Part shown: positions 43,825 through 53,118 of the stretch, piece by piece
Layout: the number at the start of each line of letters is the position of its first letter
Position numbering within the stretch: position 1 is the stretch's first letter
DNA from: Bradyrhizobium sp. Rc3b
Lineage (GTDB): Bacteria > Pseudomonadota > Alphaproteobacteria > Rhizobiales > Xanthobacteraceae
Direction of reading: 5' to 3'
Length of the DNA: 64,000 bases
Assembly: GCF_900114915.1 (NCBI RefSeq)
Contig: NZ_FOUS01000016.1
Span: 62,001-126,000 of the forward strand
Made by a program: the position numbers and the translations under genes
Notes under the pieces: model-generated
What the model was told of the DNA's origin: nothing
What the model saw: only the letters and a program-made list of their open reading frames with translations
Databases searched by the model: none

Positions 43825-46116
43825 TCACACCTCGATATTTTCCAGCCGAACCGGGAGCTTGCGGATGCGCTGGCCGGTGGCATGGTGGATCGCGTTGCAG
43901 ATCGCGGCATTGGTGCCGACATTGGCGAGCTCGCCGAGGCCCTTCACGCCGACGGGATTGATGCGGTCATCCTGCTCGGAGAGCAAAATGACCTCGACGC
44001 CGGCGACGTCCGCATTCACGGGCACGAGGTAGTCGGCAAGATTGTCGTTGACGTAGCGCGCATTGCGCTCATCGATTTCGGTGGCCTCGAGCAGTGCCGA
44101 GGACATGCCCCAGATCAGTCCGCCCATCAGCTGGCTACGCGCTGTGCGCGGATTCATGATCCTGCCAGCCGCAAACGCACCGACGAGGCGAGGACAGCGG
44201 ATTTCGTGGGTGAAGCGATTGACACGGACCTCGACGAACTCGGCGCCGAACGCATAGGCGATCTGGTCTTTCATGGCGTGACCACCAACGAGCCGCACCT
44301 GCCCGTTGTGCATGGCGCGGAAGGAATCCAGCGGCGCGCCTTCCGGCTTCCACTCGCCATATTCCTCGACGACGCCGACACCGAGCGCATCGAAGGCCTT
44401 CTCGATGTCCAGCGGACGATCGCCCTTCGCCGCTTGCGTGGCCGGCGTCTGGCCAAGACCCACGGTCTCCTTGGCCCGGTCGGTCAGGCTTTGAGCCGGC
44501 ATCGCGGCCTTGAACAGGCGCTGGCGAATCTGATCGCACACCATCATCACCGCCGAGCAGGTGCTCGCGGTCGAGTTCGAGCCGCCGGCAACCGGCGCCG
44601 GTGGCAGATCGCTGTCACCCATGAAGACGGCGACTTTCTCGAGGGGCACGCCGAGCCGTTCGGCCGCGGTCTGGGCGATGACCGTATAGGCGCCGGTGCC
44701 GATCTCGTGGCCGGCGATCTCGACCCGGGTCCGGCCGTCGCGCTGCAGGCGCACGCGCGCGGCCGACGGCCCCATCTGCGTCGGATAGCAGGTCGCGGCA
44801 CAGCCATAGCCGATCAGCCAGTCGCCGTCCGACATCGATTTCGGCTGCGGCGAGCGCTGCGCCCAGCCGAAGGCCTTGGCGGCCTCGTCGAAGCACGCCA
44901 TCAACGAGCGCGAGGTGTAGGGCTTGCCACCGATCGGCTCGTTGGTGGTGTCGTTGATGCGCCGAAGCTCGACCGGATCCATGTTCAGCTTGACCGCGAG
45001 CGCGTCCATCGCGCTCTCCAGCGCAAACAGATACGGCACCTCCGGCGGCGAGCGCATGAAGCCCGGCGTGTTGCGGTCGGCACGCACGATCGACACCAGG
45101 CTGTCGACGTTCGGGCAGGCATAGAGCCGCGTCGTCGTCTTGGTGCCGCCGACGCAATAGGCGTCGGCGCGCGAGGAGACCTCGGCGCCCTCATGCCTCA
45201 AAGCCAGCAGCTTGCCATCCCGGTTTGCGCCAAGCTTGATCTCCTGGCGCGTCTCGGCACGGTGGGTCGTAATGGTGAAACCCTGATCGCGGGTCGGGAC
45301 CAGCTTGATCGGGCGGCCCAGGCGCTTGGCGATGCCGGCGATGATGGCGGTCCGCGGCGTCATCGAACCGCGCGAACCAAAGCCGCCGCCGACATAGGGA
45401 TTGACCACGCGCACCTTGTCGGCGTCGATGCCGAGCTGCTCGGCGACGCCGTTCTTCAAGCCATAGACGAATTGGCTGCCTTCGTAGATGACGAGATTGT
45501 CGCCCATCCAGGCGCAGCTCGTCGAAAACAGCTCCATCGGATTGTGGTGCTGCGTCGGCGTGTCGTAGGCGGCGGTCAGCTTGACCTCGGCCGCATCGAA
45601 TGCCTTGGCGAAATCGCCGACCGCGGGGTCTTCCTTGAACTGCGCGTTCTGGCCCTTAGCGGCTGCCGTGGTCGTTCCCGGCGAGTCGAAGCTCGCGCTG
45701 GGCGCGGTGGCGGTGTAGCTGACCTTGACACGATTGGCGGCCTCGCGCGCGGCCTCGTAACTCTCCGCGACAACGACAGCGATGATCTGGCCGTCATGGG
45801 CGATGTCGGCCGACTTCAGCGGCTGGATCGTGGTCCCGGCATAGCCGCCATTGCTGAACAGCTTCGACTCCTTCAGCTTCGGGGCGTTCTCGTGGGTGAC
45901 GATCTCGATCACGCCGCGGACGCGCTTGGCGTCATCGAGATCGAAACGGTCGATGCGGCCCTTGGCAATCGCACTGGTGAGCAGGAATGCATAGGCCGGA
46001 TTATCCAGCGGCATGTCGGACGCATAGGTTGCCCGTCCCGTGACCTTTGCAGCCGCATCATAGCGCGGCACGGGCTGGCCCATATTCGCCTTGGGCGAGG
46101 GAGCTGCAGCGGTCAT
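43825..46116 (-). CDS. Molybdopterin-binding subunit of periplasmic aldehyde oxidoreductase (PaoC/YagR-like)
   Basis: A 763-residue xanthine-oxidase-family subunit that carries the molybdenum cofactor (probably the cytosine dinucleotide form) and oxidises aldehydes to acids. Blocks seen: MPVPRYDAAAKVTGRATYASD-type entry (here VPRYDAAAKVTGRATYASD), VRVVNPYVGGGFGSRG and near the end the catalytic glutamate in VGVKGLGELANVG. The order 2Fe-2S, FAD, Mo is that of E. coli paoABC. No signal peptide of its own; export would be by association with the Tat-tagged iron-sulfur subunit. The gene lies two bases after the FAD gene. The XdhC-like insertion chaperone (PaoD) is not next to it. Confidence 0.88.
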   Translation of the reverse strand: MTAAAPSPKANMGQPVPRYDAAAKVTGRATYASDMPLDNPAYAFLLTSAIAKGRIDRFDLDDAKRVRGVIEIVTHENAPKLKESKLFSNGGYAGTTIQPLKSADIAHDGQIIAVVVAESYEAAREAANRVKVSYTATAPSASFDSPGTTTAAAKGQNAQFKEDPAVGDFAKAFDAAEVKLTAAYDTPTQHHNPMELFSTSCAWMGDNLVIYEGSQFVYGLKNGVAEQLGIDADKVRVVNPYVGGGFGSRGSMTPRTAIIAGIAKRLGRPIKLVPTRDQGFTITTHRAETRQEIKLGANRDGKLLALRHEGAEVSSRADAYCVGGTKTTTRLYACPNVDSLVSIVRADRNTPGFMRSPPEVPYLFALESAMDALAVKLNMDPVELRRINDTTNEPIGGKPYTSRSLMACFDEAAKAFGWAQRSPQPKSMSDGDWLIGYGCAATCYPTQMGPSAARVRLQRDGRTRVEIAGHEIGTGAYTVIAQTAAERLGVPLEKVAVFMGDSDLPPAPVAGGSNSTASTCSAVMMVCDQIRQRLFKAAMPAQSLTDRAKETVGLGQTPATQAAKGDRPLDIEKAFDALGVGVVEEYGEWKPEGAPLDSFRAMHNGQVRLVGGHAMKDQIAYAFGAEFVEVRVNRFTHEIRCPRLVGAFAAGRIMNPRTARSQLMGGLIWGMSSALLEATEIDERNARYVNDNLADYLVPVNADVAGVEVILLSEQDDRINPVGVKGLGELANVGTNAAICNAIHHATGQRIRKLPVRLENIEV

Positions 46117-46118
46117 GA

Positions 46119-47135
46119 TCAGATCTCCATCGTTACGGCCTGCTGGAGCGCGCGCGCCACCACGCGCTTGCCGAGCGCGATCTTGAAGCTGTTGTGCCGG
46201 CGGCCGCGGGCGTCTGCGAAAGCGGCATCAGCGACGCGTTGCGCCAGAGCTTCGTCGAACTTTTGTCCCTTCAGCAGCGCCTCCGCCTCGCGCGCCCGCC
46301 AGGGCATGGTGGCGACGCCGCCGAGCCCGACGCGCGCATCCCGGATCGTGCCGTCCTGCACGTCGAGCGCGATCGCAGCAGAGGACAGTGCAAACTCGTA
46401 GGATTGCCGGTCGCGCGCCTTGAGATACACCGAGCGCGGCCAGCGGCCCTGGATCGAGAAGGCCGAAATCAGCTCGCCGGGCTGAAGCGTGGTCTCGATA
46501 TCCGGGGAGTTCCCCGGCGCCTTGTGCAGCTCCGCGAACGGTATGCTGCGCGTGCCGGCCCTGCCCGTGATCTCGACCACGGCATCGAGGGCGATCAACG
46601 CCTGCGCGAGATCGCCGGGATAGGTCGCAATGCACTGATCGGACGTGCCAAGCACGGCATGCATCCGGTTGACGCCGTCCATGGCGGCACAGCCGGAACC
46701 GGGATTGCGCTTGTTGCAATTCTCATAGGAGACGTCGCGAAAATAACTGCAACGCGTCCGCTGCATCACGTTGCCGCCGAGCGTTGCCATGTTGCGCAAC
46801 TGGGCGCTGGCTGCGAGCTTCAGGGAACTCGCGATCACCGGATAATTGCGCTGGATCTCGGCATGGGCCGCCACGTCGGACATCTTTGCGAGCGCACCGA
46901 GCCGCAAGCTGTCGCTGCCCGGCTCGATTGCCGACCAGGCCTGCGCGAGCGGATTGATATCGACGATCGCGGCGGGCCGCATCACGTCCAGCTTCATCAG
47001 ATCGATCAGCGTGGTGCCGCCCGCAAGCGGCTGGGCTATCGCCTGCGACAACGGATGGTTGGCTGCTGCGGCGGCGCTCAGCGCCTGCACGGCCATGTCA
47101 GGGTCTGTTGCCCGCTGATACGAGAAGGGTCGCAT
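46119..47135 (-). CDS. FAD-binding subunit of periplasmic aldehyde oxidoreductase (PaoB/YagS-like)
   Basis: A 338-residue FAD subunit. The FAD motif AGGTTLIDLMKLDVMRPAAI and the block MATLGGNVMQRTRCSYFRD are typical of PaoB. The cysteine pair CSYFRD...CNKRNPGSGC supplies a [4Fe-4S] cluster, a special feature of PaoB-type enzymes within the family. It passes electrons from molybdenum and the 2Fe-2S centres to the acceptor. The start is four bases after the upstream stop, and the stop two bases before the next start. Confidence 0.9.
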   Translation of the reverse strand: MRPFSYQRATDPDMAVQALSAAAAANHPLSQAIAQPLAGGTTLIDLMKLDVMRPAAIVDINPLAQAWSAIEPGSDSLRLGALAKMSDVAAHAEIQRNYPVIASSLKLAASAQLRNMATLGGNVMQRTRCSYFRDVSYENCNKRNPGSGCAAMDGVNRMHAVLGTSDQCIATYPGDLAQALIALDAVVEITGRAGTRSIPFAELHKAPGNSPDIETTLQPGELISAFSIQGRWPRSVYLKARDRQSYEFALSSAAIALDVQDGTIRDARVGLGGVATMPWRAREAEALLKGQKFDEALAQRVADAAFADARGRRHNSFKIALGKRVVARALQQAVTMEI

Positions 47136-47139
47136 GCGC

Positions 47140-47754
47140 CTAGCCTTTCATGATCTCGGGCGCGGCTTGCTTCACAGCCGCGACGATGTTGGGATAGGCC
47201 GCACAACGGCAGATATTGCCGCTCATGTATTCGCGGATGTCGGCCTCGCTCCCGGCATGCCCCTCCTTGACGCAGGCCACGGCGGACATGATCTGGCCGG
47301 GCGTGCAATAGCCGCACTGGAACGCATCGTTGTCGACGAAGGCCTGTTGCATCGGGTGCAGGCGATCGTCGGTCGCCAGCCCCTCGATCGTCGTGATCTC
47401 CTGCCCTTCCGCCGCGAGCGCCAGCGTCAGGCATGACACCACCCGCCGATCGTCGATCAGCACTGTGCAGGCGCCGCACTGGCCGTGGTCGCAGCCTTTC
47501 TTGCTGCCGGTGAGCTTGAGGTGATCGCGCAGCGCATCGAGCACCGTGGTGCGCGCGTCGATGCGCAGGCGCTTGTCCTTGCCGTTGACGTGCAGCGTGA
47601 CCTCGACAGGAAGTGAGGGGTCCTGTGCAGCTGGGGCTTTGGCTTCCTCTGTGGCCGCGCGCGCTGTGATCGGGACGAGCGCACTGCCAGCCGCGCCGGC
47701 CATGAAGGCGCGCCGATCGAATGCTGATCGTTTGGAACTTGAGGTGTCGGACAT
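47140..47754 (-). CDS. Tat-exported 2Fe-2S subunit of periplasmic aldehyde oxidoreductase (PaoA/YagT-like)
   Basis: A 204-residue subunit with two 2Fe-2S clusters: the plant-type site GCDHGQCGACTVLIDD...C and the C-terminal site CGYCTPGQIM...CRCAAYPNI. The N-terminus is a twin-arginine signal (SAFDRRAFMAGAAGSALVP), the only export signal of the complex, so the other two subunits are probably carried through with it. First gene of the three-gene operon. Confidence 0.92.
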   Translation of the reverse strand: MSDTSSSKRSAFDRRAFMAGAAGSALVPITARAATEEAKAPAAQDPSLPVEVTLHVNGKDKRLRIDARTTVLDALRDHLKLTGSKKGCDHGQCGACTVLIDDRRVVSCLTLALAAEGQEITTIEGLATDDRLHPMQQAFVDNDAFQCGYCTPGQIMSAVACVKEGHAGSEADIREYMSGNICRCAAYPNIVAAVKQAAPEIMKG

Positions 47755-47924
47755 CGAGGCCTCCGCCGCTTATCTGCAAAGCAGCGCACGCCCTGCACCG
47801 CTCATCGCCCCTTAACCGGAAGCGATGAACTCTGTTCCGAACGAGAAAGGGCGACGCAGCAAATGCCGCGCCGCCCTTCGTCAACTTTTCCTGATCTTGC
47901 GCGCGGAACCCCGCGCGGCAGCAC

Positions 47925-49511
47925 TCAATAGCCGAGCGCGCAGCCGTCCTTTCGCGGATCGGAGCCGCCGGTGAGCGTGCCCTTGTCCCAGTCGATCCAG
48001 ATCGCCTGCGCGCCGCCGAGCGGGCCGACCACGCTGGTGGTCTTGTGGCCGAGCTTCTTCAGGCCCTCGACGATCGCAGCCGGCACGCTGTCCTCGAGCT
48101 GATACTGGCCCTCGTAGTGCAGGCCGCGCGGCATGTCGATCGCCTCCTGCACGTCGCAGCCATAGTCGAGGATGTTGGTCACGACGCGGGTCTGGCCGAC
48201 CGGCTGGTACTGCCCGCCCATCACCGCGAACGGCATCACGGAGCGGCCGCCCCTGGTGAGCAGGCTCGGCATGATCGTGTGCAGCGGCCGCTTGCCGCCG
48301 GCGATGCAGTTGGGATGGCCCGGCTGGATGCGGAAGCCGCCGGCGCGGTTCTGGAACAGGACGCCGGTCTTGTTCGAGACGATCGCCGAGCCGAAGGAAT
48401 GCGCGATCGAATTGATGAACGAGCAGACGTTGCGGTCCTTGTCGACGACGGTGATGTAGATCGTCGACGGATTCATCGGCGGCGCGACGTTCGGCAGGTC
48501 AAGCATGCCGTCCATGCGGATCTTGGCGATGTGCTCGTCGCAGAATTCCTTGGCGAGGATCTTGGCGACCTCGACCTGCATGTGGTCGGGATCGGCGACG
48601 TGCAGCTCGCGATGCATGTAGGCGATGCGCGCGGCTTCCGCCTCGAGATGGAAACGCTCGATGCTGAGCGGCGCGTATTTCGTCAGGTCGAACCGCGACA
48701 GGATATTCAGCATCAGCAGCATGGTGAGGCCGGGCCCGTTCGGCGGGCACTGCCAGACGTCGTACCCTTTGTACATGGTGCCGATCGGCGTCGTCGTCTC
48801 GGTGGTGTGCGCGGCGAAATCGTCGAGCGTATGCAGGCCGCCGATGCCCCTGAGGGTCTCGACCATGTCTTCGGCAATCGGGCCCTTGTAGAAGGCGTCG
48901 CGGCCGTCCTTGGCGATCGCGCGCAGCGTTTTGCCGAGCTCGGCCTGGCGTATGACGTCGCCGGCCACCGGCGGCTTGCCGCCCGGCAACAGGTAACGCA
49001 CGGTGTTGGTGCCGCCCTTCAGCTTCTCGAACTGGTTCTTCCAGTCGAAGGCGATGCGGGGGGCGACGACGTAACCTTCCTCGGCCGCCTTGATCGCGGG
49101 CTGGAGCAGCCGGTCGAAGCCGAACTTGCCATGGTCGCGAAGGACGGTCGCGAACGCATCGACCACGCCGGGAATCGAGACCGCATGCGCCGAGGTCAGC
49201 GGCACCGAGTTGATCTTGCGCTCCAGGTACCAGTCGGCGTTCGCCGCCTTCGGGGCACGGCCGGAGCCGTTATAGGCGATGATCTTGCCCTCGCCGCGCG
49301 GCTGGATCAGCGCAAAGCAGTCGCCGCCGATGCCGGTCGATTGCGGCTCGATCACGCCAAGCAGGGCCGAGCCCGCAACCGCCGCGTCCACCGCGGTGCC
49401 CCCCTCGCGCAACACCTCGATCGCGGCGAGCGAGGCCTGCGGATGCGAGGTCGCCACCATCGCGTTGGTAGCGTGGACCGTGGACCTGCCTGGGAAATGA
49501 AAGTTTCTCAT
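47925..49511 (-). CDS. Gamma-glutamyltransferase family protein without signal peptide
   Basis: A 528-residue Ntn-hydrolase of the gamma-glutamyltransferase group. The region STIYITVVDKDRNVCSFINSIAHSFGSAI contains the autoprocessing nucleophile threonine (first T of STIYITVVD, around residue 352), so the precursor would split in two. In typical GGT the next conserved residue is histidine (TTH); here it is tyrosine. The opening LNAMVATSHPQASLAAIEVL-type block and GIGGDCFALI fit. No signal peptide is visible (MRNFHFPGRSTVHATNAMVA), unlike E. coli GGT, so the enzyme may be cytoplasmic and act on another amide. Confidence 0.87.
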   Translation of the reverse strand: MRNFHFPGRSTVHATNAMVATSHPQASLAAIEVLREGGTAVDAAVAGSALLGVIEPQSTGIGGDCFALIQPRGEGKIIAYNGSGRAPKAANADWYLERKINSVPLTSAHAVSIPGVVDAFATVLRDHGKFGFDRLLQPAIKAAEEGYVVAPRIAFDWKNQFEKLKGGTNTVRYLLPGGKPPVAGDVIRQAELGKTLRAIAKDGRDAFYKGPIAEDMVETLRGIGGLHTLDDFAAHTTETTTPIGTMYKGYDVWQCPPNGPGLTMLLMLNILSRFDLTKYAPLSIERFHLEAEAARIAYMHRELHVADPDHMQVEVAKILAKEFCDEHIAKIRMDGMLDLPNVAPPMNPSTIYITVVDKDRNVCSFINSIAHSFGSAIVSNKTGVLFQNRAGGFRIQPGHPNCIAGGKRPLHTIMPSLLTRGGRSVMPFAVMGGQYQPVGQTRVVTNILDYGCDVQEAIDMPRGLHYEGQYQLEDSVPAAIVEGLKKLGHKTTSVVGPLGGAQAIWIDWDKGTLTGGSDPRKDGCALGY

Positions 49512-49709
49512 CGAATGCTTGCTCTCTTGGGCCCGTGGCGCGGATGGCGCGCCATCTCGGAAAAACCGGGGTTACATGACACATTCCGGCAGCTTTCGGC
49601 AATGCTGGCATACCAGGGAAATGGCTGCCATCCGCTGGGCGAATAGACCTTTCGAGGCCGGCGGCCATGCGGGTTTTCCGGGCCGCACGCGCCTGCTAAA
49701 CGAACCGCC

Positions 49710-50504
49710 ATGTCTGATCCGAATTCGATCAAGGTCGCCGCCTTCTACCAATTCACCACCCTCCCGGATTACCGCGAGCTGCGCGAGCCGCTGCGCGCGT
49801 TCTGCGCCGGTATTGAGCTGAAGGGCAGCGTGCTGCTGGCGCAGGAGGGCATCAACGGCACGCTCGCCGGTGCGCCGGCGGCGATCGACGCTCTTGCCCA
49901 TGAGCTGGCGAACGGCGACATGTTCGGCGGCAGGCTGCACAATCTCGAATTGAAATTCTCGGCCGCCGAAGCGATGCCGTTCGGGCGGCTCAAAGTGCGG
50001 CTGAAGAAGGAGATCGTCACGCTTGGCGATACGGCTGCCGATCCGACCCGCCAGGTCGGCACCTATGTCGATGCGAGCGAATGGAACGCGCTGATCTCCG
50101 CGCCCGACATGCTGCTGCTCGACACCCGCAACGCCTTCGAGGTGGCGATGGGAACGTTCGAAGGCGCCGTCGATCCCGGCATCAGGAGCTTTGGCCAGTT
50201 CAAGGATTTTGCCGCCGTCGAGCTTGATCCAGCAAAGCACCGCAGGATCGCGATGTTCTGCACCGGCGGCATCCGCTGCGAAAAGGCGAGCGCGCACCTG
50301 CTCGCGCGCGGCTTTACCGAGGTCTATCACCTCAAGGGCGGCATTCTCAAATATCTGGAAGAGGTGCCGGAGGCGCAGAGCCGCTGGCGTGGGGAGTGCT
50401 TCGTGTTCGACGAGCGCGTCGCGCTCGGCCATGGTCTGCAAGAATCGCGCTTGCAAGAATCCGGTTTGCGCGAACGAAACAAGGATGCGACGCGTGACGA
50501 ATGA
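49710..50504 (+). CDS. trhO: tRNA uridine-34 hydroxylase TrhO (rhodanese family, formerly YceA)
   Basis: A 264-residue protein with an N-terminal acylphosphatase-like domain and a rhodanese domain (about 125-225). The active cysteine is in MFCTGGIRCEKASAHL. In E. coli TrhO makes 5-hydroxyuridine at tRNA position 34 with O2. The C-terminal tail after LGHGLQESR contains a short imperfect repeat (LQESRLQESGLRERN). The slyX gene overlaps the end. Confidence 0.92.
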   Translation: MSDPNSIKVAAFYQFTTLPDYRELREPLRAFCAGIELKGSVLLAQEGINGTLAGAPAAIDALAHELANGDMFGGRLHNLELKFSAAEAMPFGRLKVRLKKEIVTLGDTAADPTRQVGTYVDASEWNALISAPDMLLLDTRNAFEVAMGTFEGAVDPGIRSFGQFKDFAAVELDPAKHRRIAMFCTGGIRCEKASAHLLARGFTEVYHLKGGILKYLEEVPEAQSRWRGECFVFDERVALGHGLQESRLQESGLRERNKDATRDE

Positions 50505-50712
50505 GATCAAGACGCTGAGCGAGCGCATCGACACGCTTGAAACGCGCCTCGCCTACCAGGACGACACGATCGAGACGTTGAACCAGACCATCACCGCGCA
50601 GTGGAAGCAGATCGATCTGCTGACCCGGAAGATCGCAGAGCTCGGCGAGCGGCTGCAGGAGGCCGAGGCCAATGCGCCCGGGCCCACCAACGAGCCCCCG
50701 CCGCATTATTGA
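50494..50712 (+). CDS. slyX: SlyX-family coiled-coil protein
   Basis: A 72-residue coiled-coil protein (IDTLETRLAYQDDTIETLNQ), followed by a short Pro-rich end (NEPPPHY), the typical SlyX shape. Function is not known. The GTG at 50494 and the ATG at 50485 are both possible; GTG gives the more usual length and lies about 10 bases after AAGG. The gene overlaps trhO by 11 bases, so the two are coupled. Confidence 0.87.
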   Translation: MTNEIKTLSERIDTLETRLAYQDDTIETLNQTITAQWKQIDLLTRKIAELGERLQEAEANAPGPTNEPPPHY

Positions 50713-50718
50713 GCCATC

Positions 50719-52623
50719 TTACTGGCCGGAGGCCTTGGGCAGCAGGTTCATGAGCTCGCCGGACATCACCAGGCGGTCGCGGCCTGCATCCTTGGCGGCG
50801 TAGAGCGCCCGGTCGGCGGCCTCAACCAGCGAGGCCACGCCCGCCGTGCGCTCCAGCGCCGGCCGACAGGTCGCACCGCCGACCGAGGCGGTGACACATC
50901 CGGACTCCGGATTGGTGGCATGAACGAGGCCGGCTTCGTGGATGGCACTGCGGATCCGTTCGCCGAAAAGGGCGCAGCCGACGGCATCGGTGTTGGGCAG
51001 CAGCATGGCGAATTCCTCGCCGCCATAGCGCGCCGCCAGATCGCCCGCGCGTTGCGTCTCGGCCGCGATGATCTTTGCGACCAGACGCAGGCAGGCATCG
51101 CCCGCGGGATGGCCGTATTCGTCGTTATAGGCCTTGAAGTGATCCACATCGATCATCAGCAAAGCAAGGCTCGAGCGGTCGCGATAGGCGCGCGCCCATT
51201 CCTCTTTCAGCCGCTCGTCGAAGCGGCGGCGATTGGCAAGGCCGGTGAGGCTATCCTCGATCGCAAGCGTCTCGAGCCTGGTTTCCAGCTTCTTGTGCTC
51301 GGTGATGTCGCGGGAGATCGCGACCACGCCGTCGACGCGGCCATTGTCCTTGCGCGTCACCCGCATGGTCGATTCCAGCCAGACTTCACCGTTCTGCCGG
51401 TGCGAGTTGCGGTAGGTGAGACGCGCCTCCTCCCGCTCGCCACGCTTCATGGCGTCGACGATCGCCTGGACCTCCGGCAGATCCTCCGGATTGATGCCCG
51501 CCAGCGCCGGCGTGCCGATCAATTGATTGGCGCGCCAGCCGACGACGCGCGCGGACGAGGGCGAGACATAGCGCAGCCGCTCGTCGAGCCCGATGCGGGT
51601 CACCATGTCGCTGGAGCCTTCGGCGAGCAGGCGGAAATGCGCCTCTTTCTCGACCAGGGCCGCGGCCATGCGCTGGCCCCGCTGCAACTGCCGCACCAGC
51701 ACGGCGCCGATGACCGCAATCAGCATCACTAGCGCGGTGACGTAGAGCATGCGGGAGATTGCCGCGGCGCGCCAGGGCGCGAGCAACTCGTCCTTGTCGA
51801 CTGTGGCAAGCAGAAGGAGCGGGAAACGGCCGCTGCGCTTGAAGAAGCTGACGCGCTCGGCGCCGTCCAGGGGAGACTTGAAATAATAGGCCCCGCTCGG
51901 CCGTTGCAGGCTCGCGTCGCGGAATAACGGCTTGTCGGAAACGCTGCGTCCGACAAATGTCTCGTTGCTGGGGTTGCGAGCGATGATCAGGCCATCGCCA
52001 TGCGTGAGCGACACCGAGCTGTTGCGGCCGATCTCGAACTGCTCGTAGAAATGCGAAAGATATTTTGAGCTGATGGTCGCGAGCACTACCCCGCCGAAGC
52101 TGCCGTCGGGCTTGTTGAAGCGGCGCGACAGGGTGACGACCCATTCGCCGTCCAGGAGGCTCTTTACGGGACGGCCGACATAGGGCTCTCGTTTCGGGGA
52201 GAGCTGATGATAACGGAAAAACGCATCGTCGCTGAGCGTTGAGCCGATCGTGCCGGGCGCGGTCAGCCAGTTGCCTTGGTCGTCGATGATGGCGAGGCTG
52301 TGAACGCGCTCGATGGCCTTTTTGCGTACTTCCAGCAGGGTGCGCAGTTTGGCGATCGTGGCCGGTGCAGTGCCGTCCATCTCGAGCCGGCTGACGACGC
52401 CGACGACGCCGGAATCCAGCAGATCGAGGCTGTCCTCGGCATGCTGGGTCAGCGAGCGGGCGACGTTCGCCATCTCGGTCTCGGCACCCCTGAGCACCGC
52501 GTCGCGCGCAGCCCATTCGCGCCAGCCACTGACGCCGAGGATGGTCGCGCAGGTCAGCACGACGAACGCCGCCGCGCGCAGCGGCAGGCGGCTCCATCCG
52601 GCTCTTTGGGTCGCAAGGCTCAT
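50719..52623 (-). CDS. Membrane diguanylate cyclase with dCache-like sensor and PAS domain
   Basis: A 634-residue signalling enzyme. Two membrane helices (about 16-34 and 293-312) flank a periplasmic dCache/PDC sensor. A PAS domain (about 330-450) and a GGDEF domain (about 460-620) follow. The active site GGEEF in RYGGEEFAMLL is intact, and an inhibitory I-site RxxD (RAGD) lies five residues before it, so c-di-GMP synthesis with feedback is expected. No EAL domain. It could supply c-di-GMP for the PilZ glycan synthase, though no direct link is shown. Confidence 0.92.
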   Translation of the reverse strand: MSLATQRAGWSRLPLRAAAFVVLTCATILGVSGWREWAARDAVLRGAETEMANVARSLTQHAEDSLDLLDSGVVGVVSRLEMDGTAPATIAKLRTLLEVRKKAIERVHSLAIIDDQGNWLTAPGTIGSTLSDDAFFRYHQLSPKREPYVGRPVKSLLDGEWVVTLSRRFNKPDGSFGGVVLATISSKYLSHFYEQFEIGRNSSVSLTHGDGLIIARNPSNETFVGRSVSDKPLFRDASLQRPSGAYYFKSPLDGAERVSFFKRSGRFPLLLLATVDKDELLAPWRAAAISRMLYVTALVMLIAVIGAVLVRQLQRGQRMAAALVEKEAHFRLLAEGSSDMVTRIGLDERLRYVSPSSARVVGWRANQLIGTPALAGINPEDLPEVQAIVDAMKRGEREEARLTYRNSHRQNGEVWLESTMRVTRKDNGRVDGVVAISRDITEHKKLETRLETLAIEDSLTGLANRRRFDERLKEEWARAYRDRSSLALLMIDVDHFKAYNDEYGHPAGDACLRLVAKIIAAETQRAGDLAARYGGEEFAMLLPNTDAVGCALFGERIRSAIHEAGLVHATNPESGCVTASVGGATCRPALERTAGVASLVEAADRALYAAKDAGRDRLVMSGELMNLLPKASGQ

Positions 52624-52795
52624 GCGGCAGAATTCTCCGATCGTCGGAAACTCTGCTGCTTCTATTATTGAACTCTGAAATCACTACTGGAATACGCGGC
52701 CATCTCCCCGGTTTCCAGTAGTCCTACGGACACCGCGATCAGCACATCGCTAACAAGGTATTAGCAAGCCGATCGGAATCGGGCCTCGCCTGCCC

Positions 52796-53011
52796 TTAGC
52801 TGAATATCGCCTTGACCTTGTCCCAGAGCGAGGGGCTGTCGGCTTCCGCATCAGCCTTCGTGGGTGTTGGCTGGGTGGCGCTTACGGGATCAGACGCTGG
52901 GAACGTGTCCTTTAGCCCGGCGTCGAGCTTGGATTGCCGATCAGCGGCGAGCGCCTCGTGCGGATCGACGGCGTGCTTGTCGTGCGGGGCGGGATTGAAT
53001 CTCTCAGCCAT
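52796..53011 (-). CDS. Small hydrophilic hypothetical protein
   Basis: A 71-residue acidic, Pro/Asp/Ala-rich protein (MAERFNPAPHDKHAVDPHEA, LKDTFPASDPVS) ending in a short amphipathic end (SLWDKVKAIFS). The motif DTFPASDP is common in small alphaproteobacterial proteins of unknown role. A strong GGAGGAGATC precedes the ATG at 53011; the upstream open extension is less likely. Divergent from hemE. Confidence 0.7.
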   Translation of the reverse strand: MAERFNPAPHDKHAVDPHEALAADRQSKLDAGLKDTFPASDPVSATQPTPTKADAEADSPSLWDKVKAIFS

Positions 53012-53118
53012 GATCTCCTCCATCGGCTGGATCAACGCGGCCCTCTTGCGCTGGTTCCCCTGTTCCGCTGAGGGCCGGAGCGGTGTATCAGAGGCCATAA
53101 CCTTGCTCAGGACCATTC

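Noticed and set aside
43882..46401. An 839-codon open frame opposite the molybdenum subunit gene
   Set aside because: Same artefact of GC-rich codon use; the opposite strand has a full xanthine-oxidase-family protein.
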